The notes under the pieces: model-generated
Told to the model about the DNA's origin: nothing
The model's database searches: none
The model's input: the letters and a program-made list of their open reading frames with translations, nothing else
Assembly: GCA_020832665.1 (NCBI GenBank)
Contig: JAFIEG010000032.1
Span: 1 to 44,559, forward strand
Source: Pararhodobacter sp.
GTDB lineage: Bacteria; Pseudomonadota; Alphaproteobacteria; Rhodobacterales; Rhodobacteraceae
DNA length: 44,559 nucleotides
Direction of reading: 5' to 3'
Made by a program: the position numbers and the translations under genes
Shown: positions 1 through 7,480 of the stretch, piece by piece
Position numbering within the stretch: position 1 is the stretch's first letter
Layout of the letters: each line of letters opens with the position of its first letter

Positions 1-12
1 AAAAGCCGCGTA

Positions 13-59
13 GGTTTTGAACAAAGAAGCCTCTCGGAAACCCGGGGCGGTTCAAAACC
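13..59. repeat. Inverted repeat, 10-bp perfect arms
   Basis: The arm GGTTTTGAAC at 13-22 is the exact reverse complement of GTTCAAAACC at 50-59, with a 27-nt spacer. It could form a hairpin in RNA or be the edge of an old mobile element. No T-run follows, so it is not a standard intrinsic terminator. Its function is unknown. Confidence 0.35.
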
Positions 60-331
60 GATTCAGAGCGCAAGGGAGCACTGGAAATGTTGACCAGACG
101 TTGACCAGAAATGCCCAGGATCATACACGAACGGAACACTCCCAATTTAAGTGCCTGTTTCTTAGGGCAGGAATTCGCAAAAAAAATTTCAACCTACGCT
201 TCAATGTTTGTTCCCCGCGTAAGTCGCGCTCATTTCGGAACCCCGTCGGTGTGAATGGCGCTACCCGACGCCGGACATCAGGCCTGGATCACCGCATCCT
301 GCGCCGACAAAGTGAGACGGGTGGCGAGCTA

Positions 332-445
332 ATCATTGACCACTTGCCTGATCTTGCGCAACGGATGCCGCGGCGGGATGAGCGCCTCCAGACCATCAAA
401 GCTGAAAAGCGATCCGGTCGTCTCGTCCGCCCAACGGATCGTCAC
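332..445 (-). pseudogene. Relic of an IS5/IS1182-type transposase N-terminus
   Basis: Reading the minus strand from a GTG at 443-445 gives a peptide with the segments TTGSLFSFDGLEALIPP and RHPLRKIRQVVND. This matches the usual N-terminal region of IS5/IS1182-type transposases (the DUF772 region). The frame then meets TAG at 329-331, where such proteins normally continue with Ala-Leu. Similarity fades after that. I infer a short decayed transposase fragment. Family assignment is from memory of the motif only. Confidence 0.4.
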
Positions 446-604
446 CCCCGCACTCGCCTCGGAAGGGATGAATCATATTCCCAAATCGCTGCCGAGGCAG
501 AACTCTTTCGGCGGCGCGCTAAAGGGAATTTTTGCGAGACATTTGATTTGGCACTTCCCGGAATCACAAAATTCCGACAGGTTCTACACCGAACAATCCT
601 CCCA

Positions 605-1369
605 TCAGATAACCCAGAGGCCGAGCCGACGAAGACAGCGTTCCTTTTCGCTCCGGCTTTTTCCGGATAAGGGATGCGCAACAACTGTATCTTGTGTGAG
701 GCTATCGAGGATTCGTGGATAAGCGTGGTGTGGGAGGACCGATATCGCCACTTCGTTTCCCGCTTCATCGAAGCCATGTGCGCGAATCGGCATTCGCGAA
801 GCAATAAATTGTATGTCCCGAAAAGAAACCCTGTATGGATTATCGATTTTCCAATCGTCGATCCAAGCATCGACTACACGATTCATTGCTATCTGATCAT
901 CGCGATCTGTACTCATCCGTGCAGCCACCGCGTCGAGGAAGCGAAAAACCTGCGGGTCAGGCCGCAGAAAGAAAAAGCCGCAACATAGCACCAGTCCACG
1001 GCGAGCATGGACATCGGGCGGCCAGAATGTCCCTTGAGTAAAGACGATGGGCGTTGCGCAGGCGTCAATGTCGGGTATCGGGTCGCGAAGCCACACGGCA
1101 TCGGCGTCGGAATGTATAACGGCCTCCCCGGTGGACAGGAGCTCGCGCAATACCGCGATCCGGTGCGACCACAAGGCACCCAGGCCTTGAGCGCCGGGCG
1201 GCAAGGGGCGATGCAGGACGCGGCCGGCTGGAAAAGCGTCCCGAGTGCTGTCATCGAGGGAAACGACGATAGCGCGGTCGTCCATTTCGATATTGTCAAG
1301 TGCACGAAGCCAGTTCTCAACGACAGGAATGTAGCCGGCGTTGCAGAAGGTCACGATGCGCGGTGTCAT
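605..1369 (-). CDS. Putative nucleotide-sugar glycosyltransferase (DxD type)
   Basis: 254 residues. It starts with a beta-strand/loop typical of GT-A folds (MTPRIVTFCNAGYIPVVENW) and has the metal- and nucleotide-binding DxD motif in IHSDADAVW (D88, D90), followed by RDPIP. This arrangement is typical of the nucleotide-diphospho-sugar transferase family (PF03407-like), which moves a sugar from a UDP- or GDP-sugar to a glycan or protein. It has no signal peptide or membrane segment, so it is probably cytosolic. It is the last gene of the minus-strand sulfotransferase island, 38 bp after the preceding sulfotransferase gene. Its ribosome binding site is weak. A copy of its first 33 bases survives at 5505-5537, so a paralogue once sat there. 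Donor and acceptor cannot be told. Confidence 0.7.
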   Translation of the reverse strand: MTPRIVTFCNAGYIPVVENWLRALDNIEMDDRAIVVSLDDSTRDAFPAGRVLHRPLPPGAQGLGALWSHRIAVLRELLSTGEAVIHSDADAVWLRDPIPDIDACATPIVFTQGTFWPPDVHARRGLVLCCGFFFLRPDPQVFRFLDAVAARMSTDRDDQIAMNRVVDAWIDDWKIDNPYRVSFRDIQFIASRMPIRAHGFDEAGNEVAISVLPHHAYPRILDSLTQDTVVAHPLSGKSRSEKERCLRRLGLWVI

Positions 1370-1407
1370 ATATTCTTGGTCACTTCATTTCAAGCTTCGG
1401 ACAGGTC

Positions 1408-2046
1408 TCAGCACCATCTCGCAAGGTAATCTTTAGCATATATCCTCTCGATTCGTCTTGTTTCTAATCTAGTTAACCTGACTTTCTCTACATCTGAACG
1501 GGATTGATCCCTGGCATGAAAATTTGGCAGGGTAATTCTGAAAACTACATCTTCGCAGAAATCTCGAACTCGGTCCATCTCCCGAATATGGAACACGTGA
1601 TCAAAGTAACTTCTGTCTTGCCCGAGCCAGAAGCACTGACCAAGTAGATGGCATGCTGCCTGTTTCAACGGCGTCGGCTTAGTAGATCGCGCAATACGTT
1701 CCATCTCCCCGGATTCCAGTAGAGCAAGACATGTACTGACCGTCCAAGGGGCGAGTCTCTCGCCCAGTACCTTGTCCGTATAGGCGCTGACGAAGCGGGC
1801 AACCGGATCACGGATGATGCACCATCGGCTGTTACTGCCTGCCCCGGACATACAGAACTGCGGCTCACTCAAGGAATTGTTTGTCCAATTCCGAGGCAGG
1901 CCGACGCCGGCCAGGTTGTAGTATCCGCGGGGCGAAAAGTGCTGAGGTAAACCGCCCTCGTAATGCTTGAGCCACATACGCACAGTTGTCCCCCCGTTTT
2001 TTGGGGCGTTATAAAATTCATACTCGTTCAGAACAAAGTTAGGCAT
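1408..2046 (-). CDS. Sulfotransferase family protein (Sulfotransfer_2-like)
   Basis: 212 residues. The 5'-phosphosulfate loop is APKNGGTTVRMW (residues 14-25). The 3'-phosphate motif is IIRDPVARFVSAYTDKVLG (77-95), the classic RDPxxRxxSxY signature. These bind PAPS, the sulfate donor. A C-terminal segment around REMDRVRDFCEDVVF resembles the acceptor-proximal region of carbohydrate sulfotransferases of the chondroitin/dermatan type. No membrane anchor is seen, as usual for bacterial members. The start is backed by GAGGGA nine bases upstream. It lies between two other island genes on the same strand and is more AT-rich than the metabolic genes to the right. The acceptor is unknown; a surface sugar is most likely. 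Confidence 0.8.
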   Translation of the reverse strand: MPNFVLNEYEFYNAPKNGGTTVRMWLKHYEGGLPQHFSPRGYYNLAGVGLPRNWTNNSLSEPQFCMSGAGSNSRWCIIRDPVARFVSAYTDKVLGERLAPWTVSTCLALLESGEMERIARSTKPTPLKQAACHLLGQCFWLGQDRSYFDHVFHIREMDRVRDFCEDVVFRITLPNFHARDQSRSDVEKVRLTRLETRRIERIYAKDYLARWC

Positions 2047-2166
2047 TGCGAAAATCCCTCAGTCGAGTGGATTCGGCGGGCAAGAGGGACCAGAATTTAT
2101 GGTAAAGTCGCCGCGTGAACCCCGTTGACTCTGTATAAGATGACTGCAGAATTGAATGCCTCCGTG

Positions 2167-2949
2167 TCAGTCCCGCGCCGGAGCGCTCAGCGCACTATCC
2201 TGCGCTCGAAATATCTCCCAGTGTTTGGTGCTAACACCGCTCAACTCCGAAAAGTACCGGATATCATCTCTTAATGCGTTGAAAATGAACTCTCTTGTCC
2301 GCTGTGTCATGTTGATGGGTTTGCCTGGGCCCTTGTTAACTTCAATCGGCGGGGCAGGTGCGAACGGCGAAATATCTAGATGTTCCGCCACACGCGCAAG
2401 CACCCTGTTTGGGTTCTCTCTGAGCACATTACTGGACAGACACAATATCTGTTCGCGCGGGAACACTTCCAGCGCCCGCCGAAACTGTCGTCCGTAAAAG
2501 CCTCTACTGATATAGGAGAACCGCTTGTACTCTGCAAGATTCAAAGCATGCGCTGCAAGTCTATCCGGTTCAGCTCTTACAGCCTCATCGAAGCCGAGCG
2601 TTTCAAAACCGCGGCTGGTAACCATTGACCAATGTGACCAAGCTCGTTCGATCGGATCGCGAAATATGAAGATTAGGCGGACATCGGGATTGCAGCTTCT
2701 CAACCGCTCAAGACAGTGAGGCAGGTAAATGTAGCTTGGTGAAGAATCCAGCCGCATCTGCCCCGCACTGCGTTCAGGGAACATGGCGTAATAGGTGGCG
2801 TAATCTGGGCGAATCCAATCAACGGTCGGATCGTCGAAAAAATGCAGTTCCTTCTTTTCGCCAATCAGGATCTGCGGATGGCGTTGCAAATATTTATGCA
2901 ATGCGGTTGTTCCGCATTTCTGAACGCCCCCAATGACAACTTCAACCAT
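2167..2949 (-). CDS. PAPS-dependent sulfotransferase (heparan N-sulfotransferase-like)
   Basis: 260 residues from the chosen ATG at 2949, which has GAGGA eight bases upstream. A GTG seven codons earlier lacks such a site. The 5'-PSB loop is GGVQKCGTTALHKYLQRHP near residues 7-25, and the 3'-PB motif is FIFRDPIERAWSHW near residues 95-108. Between them are KELHFFD and SSPSYIY, both characteristic of the NDST/heparan-type sulfotransferase domain (Sulfotransfer_1). The C-terminal GKPINMTQRTREFIF also fits that fold. It would transfer sulfate from PAPS to a hydroxyl or amine on a glycan. Of the six sulfotransferases here it is closest to the canonical domain. It stands alone between gaps of 120 and 157 bp. 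Confidence 0.82.
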   Translation of the reverse strand: MVEVVIGGVQKCGTTALHKYLQRHPQILIGEKKELHFFDDPTVDWIRPDYATYYAMFPERSAGQMRLDSSPSYIYLPHCLERLRSCNPDVRLIFIFRDPIERAWSHWSMVTSRGFETLGFDEAVRAEPDRLAAHALNLAEYKRFSYISRGFYGRQFRRALEVFPREQILCLSSNVLRENPNRVLARVAEHLDISPFAPAPPIEVNKGPGKPINMTQRTREFIFNALRDDIRYFSELSGVSTKHWEIFRAQDSALSAPARD

Positions 2950-3106
2950 ATGTCCATCCTCGCAACGCACAGAGCCTTCATTTGAGACAGTCTGCGAAAT
3001 TCCTTTTACGCTCTCTTGAAGTTTTCTGATTGTTTGGCATAGTGTGAAGATACAACTTTTATTAACACAGCATCAAGCCCGAACCGTTGCCAAGAAACTC
3101 CTAAGA

Positions 3107-3736
3107 TTAGTATCCAAACTCTTGATAGTCTTCCGAATAGATCTCTCTGATCATCTCGACGCTCGCTCGCGACATCTGTCCCTTCCTACCATCTACAACC
3201 GGCTCGACCCCTTTCCAGCGCGGATCCGGGGCCGGAAACTTCAGCTTGAGTCTTGTTTCCATATCCACAAGAGCCGAGGAAAAGTCTTCTAATCGGTATA
3301 CCTTGTTCACCAGGCGTCGTCCTCCGGAATCGTTTATGAAGTATCGAAGAGGGAGGTGCATTTGGAAATAAGGCCACTTTGAACGGGCACCACTAGTTTG
3401 CTGCTTGTAAATTTTTTCGACGAACTCGTCTACGGATAATGCACGCTCGGAGTCGCGCGCGTACGCAACATGGTGACGATGAAGAGAAGCGACCCGTGCC
3501 TCTGGGTTGCGCACAAAACAAAATGAAAAATATGATTTGAAATCTTTGCCTTGCTCAGAAAGAACGTCCCGAACATAGGCTGCAGGAGAGTGATGGTAAA
3601 AACTGTTTTCATCCGTTATCTGAGAAACATGTACACTGGAAATTGATGAATACGGGTCGAGTAATGACCTCACAGCCCGGCTTGCTGTTCGCGGGTACGA
3701 AAGAAAAATGAAGGACTTGCTATTAGATATTCTCAT
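3107..3736 (-). CDS. Sulfotransferase family protein
   Basis: 209 residues. Near the N-terminus, FIFLSYPRTASRAVRSLL (residues 9-26) replaces the usual PKTGG loop with a YPRTASR version. The 3'-phosphate motif is CFVRNPEARVASLHRHH (73-89). The C-terminus ends with an Ile-Tyr-Ser-Glu-Asp-Tyr stretch common in small bacterial Sulfotransfer_2 proteins. The gene is markedly AT-rich compared with the window average, which suggests recent transfer. The start ATG has only a weak upstream site. It lies in the middle of the minus-strand island, with gaps of 89 bp to the preceding gene and 157 bp to the next. Acceptor unknown; the PAPS-binding assignment is firm, and the substrate class is inferred from the neighbours. 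Confidence 0.72.
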   Translation of the reverse strand: MRISNSKSFIFLSYPRTASRAVRSLLDPYSSISSVHVSQITDENSFYHHSPAAYVRDVLSEQGKDFKSYFSFCFVRNPEARVASLHRHHVAYARDSERALSVDEFVEKIYKQQTSGARSKWPYFQMHLPLRYFINDSGGRRLVNKVYRLEDFSSALVDMETRLKLKFPAPDPRWKGVEPVVDGRKGQMSRASVEMIREIYSEDYQEFGY

Positions 3737-3825
3737 GGAGTTGTTTAACCTATTCTATTGATGCGCCCGGGGTAAGAAAAATCGTATCAACGAGGATAGT
3801 CGAAAAGAATGGCGCCCAGGCAAGG

Positions 3826-4575
3826 CTATTCCAATCGTTTACTATATCCAAATATTTCGAGAATGTTTGAAAATCGTGAATTTAGATAATGTATTGTTTC
3901 TGGCCTCAACTTGCGCAAGTGATCGCCTGGTTTGACCTGGCGCTTGTGCTTCGATATATCTTCCCGTTCGACATTGAAATCGGCCACATTATCTAGATTC
4001 TCAGCCAGTTTCCGGGTCATCTTCAGCCCGAAAAACTCTGCTACCTCTTCGCGCCATTCATTTGATCTCTCGACCATATTTTCATACTTGAGGACTTGCA
4101 TACCCTGGTGTTTTTCCAAGAGAATTGCCATTTGTTGAAATCGGTGTTCAAATAAAGGCGCCGTCTCTATTGCAAATTCGTCGATGCCCTTCGCTGCGGC
4201 GGCCTCGCGACGTGCAAGGAAGACGTCTCGCTTGAGCGGATTCTTGGGTAGACTGTGGCTGTAAGCGAGTGAGAAATAATGAGATGTCAGACAGTCACGG
4301 GGGTCGCGCACCTGTGCGATCAAACGTAATTCTTTTAATCTTGACATGGCAGAAAAATGTGGGCTGCGAACTACGCCATAAAAAACACCTTCGGGTTTGA
4401 TATCGATTTCCAGCTTGCGTAGGATCTCGGCTTGGGGCAGCGGCGATACCGTGAAATGCCTTGACAACGGGTCAACGGCAAGCCCAGCCTCTTTTGAAAA
4501 ATGTGAAAGCAGCTTCTGAAAAACAACGCTCCCGGCCTTATGGACCGCAATTCCTGCTATGCTCTTCATGGTCAT
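3826..4575 (-). CDS. Sulfotransferase family protein (divergent)
   Basis: 249 residues from the first ATG. A second ATG at 4569 has better spacing to the AGGA upstream and may be the true start. The N-terminal loop GIAVHKAGSVVFQKLLSHF (residues 8-26) resembles the 5'-PSB of sulfotransferases of the 'HKAGS' type. LIAQVRDPRDCLTSHYFS (85-102) is a clear 3'-phosphate motif with RDPRD and a following Ser. A region with KYENMVERSNEW and the C-terminal LRPETIHYLNSRF match the Sulfotransfer_1 layout (a Tyr-Glu-Asn 'YEdL' motif followed by a helix). It likely uses PAPS. It is AT-rich like its neighbours. The acceptor cannot be predicted. Confidence 0.75.
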   Translation of the reverse strand: MTMKSIAGIAVHKAGSVVFQKLLSHFSKEAGLAVDPLSRHFTVSPLPQAEILRKLEIDIKPEGVFYGVVRSPHFSAMSRLKELRLIAQVRDPRDCLTSHYFSLAYSHSLPKNPLKRDVFLARREAAAAKGIDEFAIETAPLFEHRFQQMAILLEKHQGMQVLKYENMVERSNEWREEVAEFFGLKMTRKLAENLDNVADFNVEREDISKHKRQVKPGDHLRKLRPETIHYLNSRFSNILEIFGYSKRLE

Positions 4576-4738
4576 CTATCCTGCCTTGGATGTCACCTAA
4601 CCCCGCGTCGCAATCTGGCTCTTTGCGGCCTATCGTGCCGCGGTTGACCCCGATTGTCGAGGAGCCTGTTGAACCAACGTTAGATCGTGGTGACGTTCGG
4701 TCGGTTGCGCCAAACCATATCGTGAGTACTTTCGCTTC
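4576..4738. other. Intergenic gap inside the sulfotransferase island
   Basis: 163 bp between two sulfotransferase genes. No motif-bearing frame could be read on either strand. It may be the scar of a lost gene, given the glycosyltransferase remnant found nearby at 5505-5537, but nothing here proves that. Confidence 0.3.
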
Positions 4739-5362
4739 TCAATCAACCGGGATGGAACACCTATACTCCAACAGTCGGAAGTCTTCTGCGTAAATCTCGG
4801 CGGTCTTGCGACGCGCCTGCACTGTGTAACAGGTATTGACGGGTGGTCGGCGCGAGGCGTTGAGGTGGGCTAGCGCCGGGGTCTCCAGGCCGATACGGCT
4901 GGCGATGTTTGCGAAATCGGACTGTAAGGTCTCGTAACGTCCGATGAAATCGGGCAGCAGGACGCCCTCCGGGCTGGTCAACCACCAGGATTGGGGCCGG
5001 AAATGGTCGTGGTCGATATGGCGTTCGAGCTTCTCGACAAAGGCCAGGAAGTTGCCCCTGTAGACTGAGAGGTGCTGGTCGCGGTAAGCAGCGTCGAACC
5101 TGTTGCATCCGCCCGCATCCAGATAGAAGAATGCCGAGGCCAGCCGTTCCAGCGGATCGCGCACGATAGCGAAACAGAAATAGTCCGCCAATTGCTCTTT
5201 CCACTCGTTTCGCAGCGGCCGGTGCCCATAGGGGTTTTCGATATGTGTAAGGCTCCCGTCATATTCCGTGCCAAGCATGGGCAGGCCGAAAGCCGCCAGC
5301 ACCGACTTGCCACCAGTCTTGGGCACATGTGTGAAGATGCAACGATATAAATGAGAGATCAT
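4739..5362 (-). CDS. Sulfotransferase family 2 protein
   Basis: 207 residues from the ATG at 5362, which has GAGG five bases upstream. Thirteen further in-frame codons upstream show no such site. Right after the start comes CIFTHVPKTGGKSVLAAFG (residues 8-26), a textbook PAPS 5'-phosphosulfate loop. FAIVRDPLERLASAFFYLD follows near residues 72-90 as the 3'-phosphate motif. Both are hallmarks of the Sulfotransfer_2 family, whose bacterial members modify capsular or surface glycans. The gene lies downstream of the triple methyltransferase gene, separated by 171 bp that carry a glycosyltransferase relic. It closely resembles the sulfotransferase at 8865-9470 in motif layout. It is less AT-rich than the four sulfotransferase genes downstream of it. 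Confidence 0.8.
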   Translation of the reverse strand: MISHLYRCIFTHVPKTGGKSVLAAFGLPMLGTEYDGSLTHIENPYGHRPLRNEWKEQLADYFCFAIVRDPLERLASAFFYLDAGGCNRFDAAYRDQHLSVYRGNFLAFVEKLERHIDHDHFRPQSWWLTSPEGVLLPDFIGRYETLQSDFANIASRIGLETPALAHLNASRRPPVNTCYTVQARRKTAEIYAEDFRLLEYRCSIPVD

Positions 5363-5504
5363 TGGTGCCTCAATGTCCAGTCGCATTTGGCATGGCCACA
5401 AGCGATGCGCTGGTTTGGCACTCCTTTTTCAACCTTGTTTATTGCCTTTCCCGGCGGTGACCCGGGCATCTGCTTGCACCCATGCCCCGTGCTCGGTGTG
5501 ACTC

Positions 5505-5537
5505 GGCGTTTCAAAAGGTCACCATGCGCGGTGTCAT
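5505..5537 (-). pseudogene. 33-bp relic of a glycosyltransferase 5' end
   Basis: The minus strand from an ATG at 5535-5537 reads MTPRMVTF, then TGA, then Asn-Ala. Over 33 bases it differs at only three positions from the start of the glycosyltransferase gene at 605-1369 (MTPRIVTFCNA). After that the sequences part. The ATG overlaps the stop codon of the methyltransferase gene as ATGA, a classic translational coupling junction. I read this as the stump of a paralogous glycosyltransferase that was coupled to the methyltransferase gene and then deleted. Confidence 0.6.
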
Positions 5538-7480
5538 ACTTGACATCCATAGCAGGTGTAGTCGATCTTCTTTCCAGGGAAAGCCATACCGCGTTCTGAA
5601 AAGAAGCGGTCGACTGCGTCGGCGCAGCCTTTCCAGTGGCCGTAATCATCGACGATGACGTATCCGCCAGGTTCAACCATATCGTATAGTTCGCACAGGG
5701 CGACATAGGTCGGGTCGAAAAGGTCCGCATCGAGCCGCAGGATCGCGATGCGAGGCGGCTTCAGTCGCGCGATTGTCTCTTGCGCATACCCCTCGACCAG
5801 AATTAGTCGCTGGGGGGAAACACCGGCAGCTTCCAGTCTGGTACGGACGTTCGGAGCGTTGCATGCTTCCTGACGATACTTTTCGAGGTCATAGTTCCTG
5901 ATAGAGACCCCCGTGTGGTCCTTTTCGTCGGGCAGGTTTTCACCGAAGCCGGCGAATGTGTCGTAGAGATAGAAATCACGGGGAAACTGGCGCGAGTGGG
6001 CAAGTGCGGCGATCACGCTGGAATGCCCCGCCGCAACGCCGACCTCGACGAAGGCACCAGTGAGGCCCTGTGTTTCGACGTCGCGCACCGCACTGATCAG
6101 GTATTCGGCACGTGCGCGACCCGACTGCTGCGGGTGCGTGTAAATCGAGGGATGATCGACTCCGCGGTAAAGTTCGACCATGTCGGCGAGAACCCTGTCG
6201 ACAAAGCCAAATGAATCGGCGTTGAAGCGCGCGATGCTATGGGTCCACCGGCTTTGCCTCGATGCGGCGATCATCGATTCGAAGCCCCGGGTGTCAAGCT
6301 CGGCGGTTTCGAAGCGACGCGCAAGTTCGGTTTGAACGCCGGGGTTTTGGGTGTCGTTAATGCATAGGACATGATCGCGCGCGACAAGCGGTTTGAGCAG
6401 ATCGAGATCCTGGGAAATGGTCTTGTCTTTGCCGCCGTCGAGGTGGACAAGGTCGAACGAGCGCGGCGGCAGGCCTGAAAGCACCTCGGTCGAGAAGCCG
6501 GGCACGAAAGTGACCCGGCCAGGAAACAGAGCTTTTAAATAGTCAACACAGCCTTGCACGTGAGCGAACTGCCCCGGGTCTACGATGGTCAACCTGCTGC
6601 TTGGATTGGCAAGCAGGCAAAGCAGCGCCGAGTGGCCGGCACCGAATCCGATCTCCAGTATGGTCTCTGCGCGGGCAGCGAGCTTAAGCAGGTTTTCCCT
6701 TTTCCAATGAAGCGAGTGCTCCGGCCGCCCGGAGATCGCGCCCGCCAGATCCACGTAAAAGAGATTTCCGGTAAATTGCCCACCATGCTGCAGAACGAGG
6801 GTCAGCAGATCCTGCAGGTAAGGCCGTGCCCTCGCTTCCATTGACAAAACGGCCTCGGAGCGAGCAGGCGCATGGAACACTTGGATGTTCTTGCGGTGGT
6901 TGATATTGCGCCGATTACTCATCATCCGCGCGCGCATCGTAAGGACAGGATCGAACAGGCACCCGCGGCGGGTGAACTCTTCACGCCACTCCAACTCGGG
7001 GCGCTCCGCCACATGGCCATGCCCTCCCTGGCCCGGCCTTGCGCCAGAAAACACGACCAGCCGCCCAGCGCGGGAAACCAGAAAGTCAAACAGTGCTTCG
7101 TGTTGATCTCGCGGGACATGCTCGGCCACCTCGATCGAGAGAACAAGGTCGAAAAGCCGATCAAGCACCCGTGGTGCCGGGTTCGCCAGGACGTCGACAT
7201 TCAGCAGTTCGATCTGCGGCGCCAAGTCCCCGGCCGGCTCAACAGCCGGTTCCAGGCAGTAGGACGCGCTCAACGCCGTCCGTTCGCCAACATATGTTGC
7301 GAGCGCTCCGAGGCCGGAGCCGAATTCCAAGAAGTTCTTCGGTTCTACCTGCAGAATGATGAAATCACCGAGCCCAGTGTTCAGGTTCTTCCCGTAAAGC
7401 TTCTCATGTGCCGCCCGGTCCCAATTGCCACCGGCATGGCCTTTCGCCTTCGGTCGATCGGACACCTCGGTTCTATCCAT
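5534..7480 (-). CDS. Three-module SAM methyltransferase fusion (C-terminal TylF-like)
   Basis: 648 residues with three separate class I methyltransferase modules. Module 1 (about 45-190) has FLEFGSGLGALATYV as the SAM-binding motif and DLVLSIEVAEHV as the post-II motif. Module 2 (about 265-410) has ILEIGFGAGHSALLCLL and DLVHLDGGKDKT, the layout of Methyltransf_24. Module 3 (about 470-648) has FVEVGVAAGHSSVIAAL, FYLYDTFAGFGE, LRLDADLFDPTY and VIVDDYGHWKG. Those are the signature and metal-binding Asp residues of TylF/MycF sugar O-methyltransferases. Modules 2 and 3 should methylate hydroxyls on sugar-like acceptors; module 1 resembles ubiquinone-type methyltransferases. The start overlaps the sulfatase stop by eight bases, with a GAGGGGGTGA-like site inside the sulfatase gene. 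Three tandem modules in one chain is unusual. The acceptor is unknown. Confidence 0.82.
   Translation of the reverse strand: MDRTEVSDRPKAKGHAGGNWDRAAHEKLYGKNLNTGLGDFIILQVEPKNFLEFGSGLGALATYVGERTALSASYCLEPAVEPAGDLAPQIELLNVDVLANPAPRVLDRLFDLVLSIEVAEHVPRDQHEALFDFLVSRAGRLVVFSGARPGQGGHGHVAERPELEWREEFTRRGCLFDPVLTMRARMMSNRRNINHRKNIQVFHAPARSEAVLSMEARARPYLQDLLTLVLQHGGQFTGNLFYVDLAGAISGRPEHSLHWKRENLLKLAARAETILEIGFGAGHSALLCLLANPSSRLTIVDPGQFAHVQGCVDYLKALFPGRVTFVPGFSTEVLSGLPPRSFDLVHLDGGKDKTISQDLDLLKPLVARDHVLCINDTQNPGVQTELARRFETAELDTRGFESMIAASRQSRWTHSIARFNADSFGFVDRVLADMVELYRGVDHPSIYTHPQQSGRARAEYLISAVRDVETQGLTGAFVEVGVAAGHSSVIAALAHSRQFPRDFYLYDTFAGFGENLPDEKDHTGVSIRNYDLEKYRQEACNAPNVRTRLEAAGVSPQRLILVEGYAQETIARLKPPRIAILRLDADLFDPTYVALCELYDMVEPGGYVIVDDYGHWKGCADAVDRFFSERGMAFPGKKIDYTCYGCQV

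Larger units (their letters stand above)
1..604. other. Gene-poor left edge
   Basis: No intact gene was recognised downstream of the glycosyltransferase gene. The stretch holds a 10-bp inverted repeat near its left end and a short transposase relic at about 332-445. Open frames here are rich in Arg and Ser and show no family motif, so they look non-coding. Confidence 0.5.

Noticed and set aside
17-670. 217-residue plus-strand frame at the left end
   Set aside because: Arg-rich, no motif, and antisense to the transposase relic.
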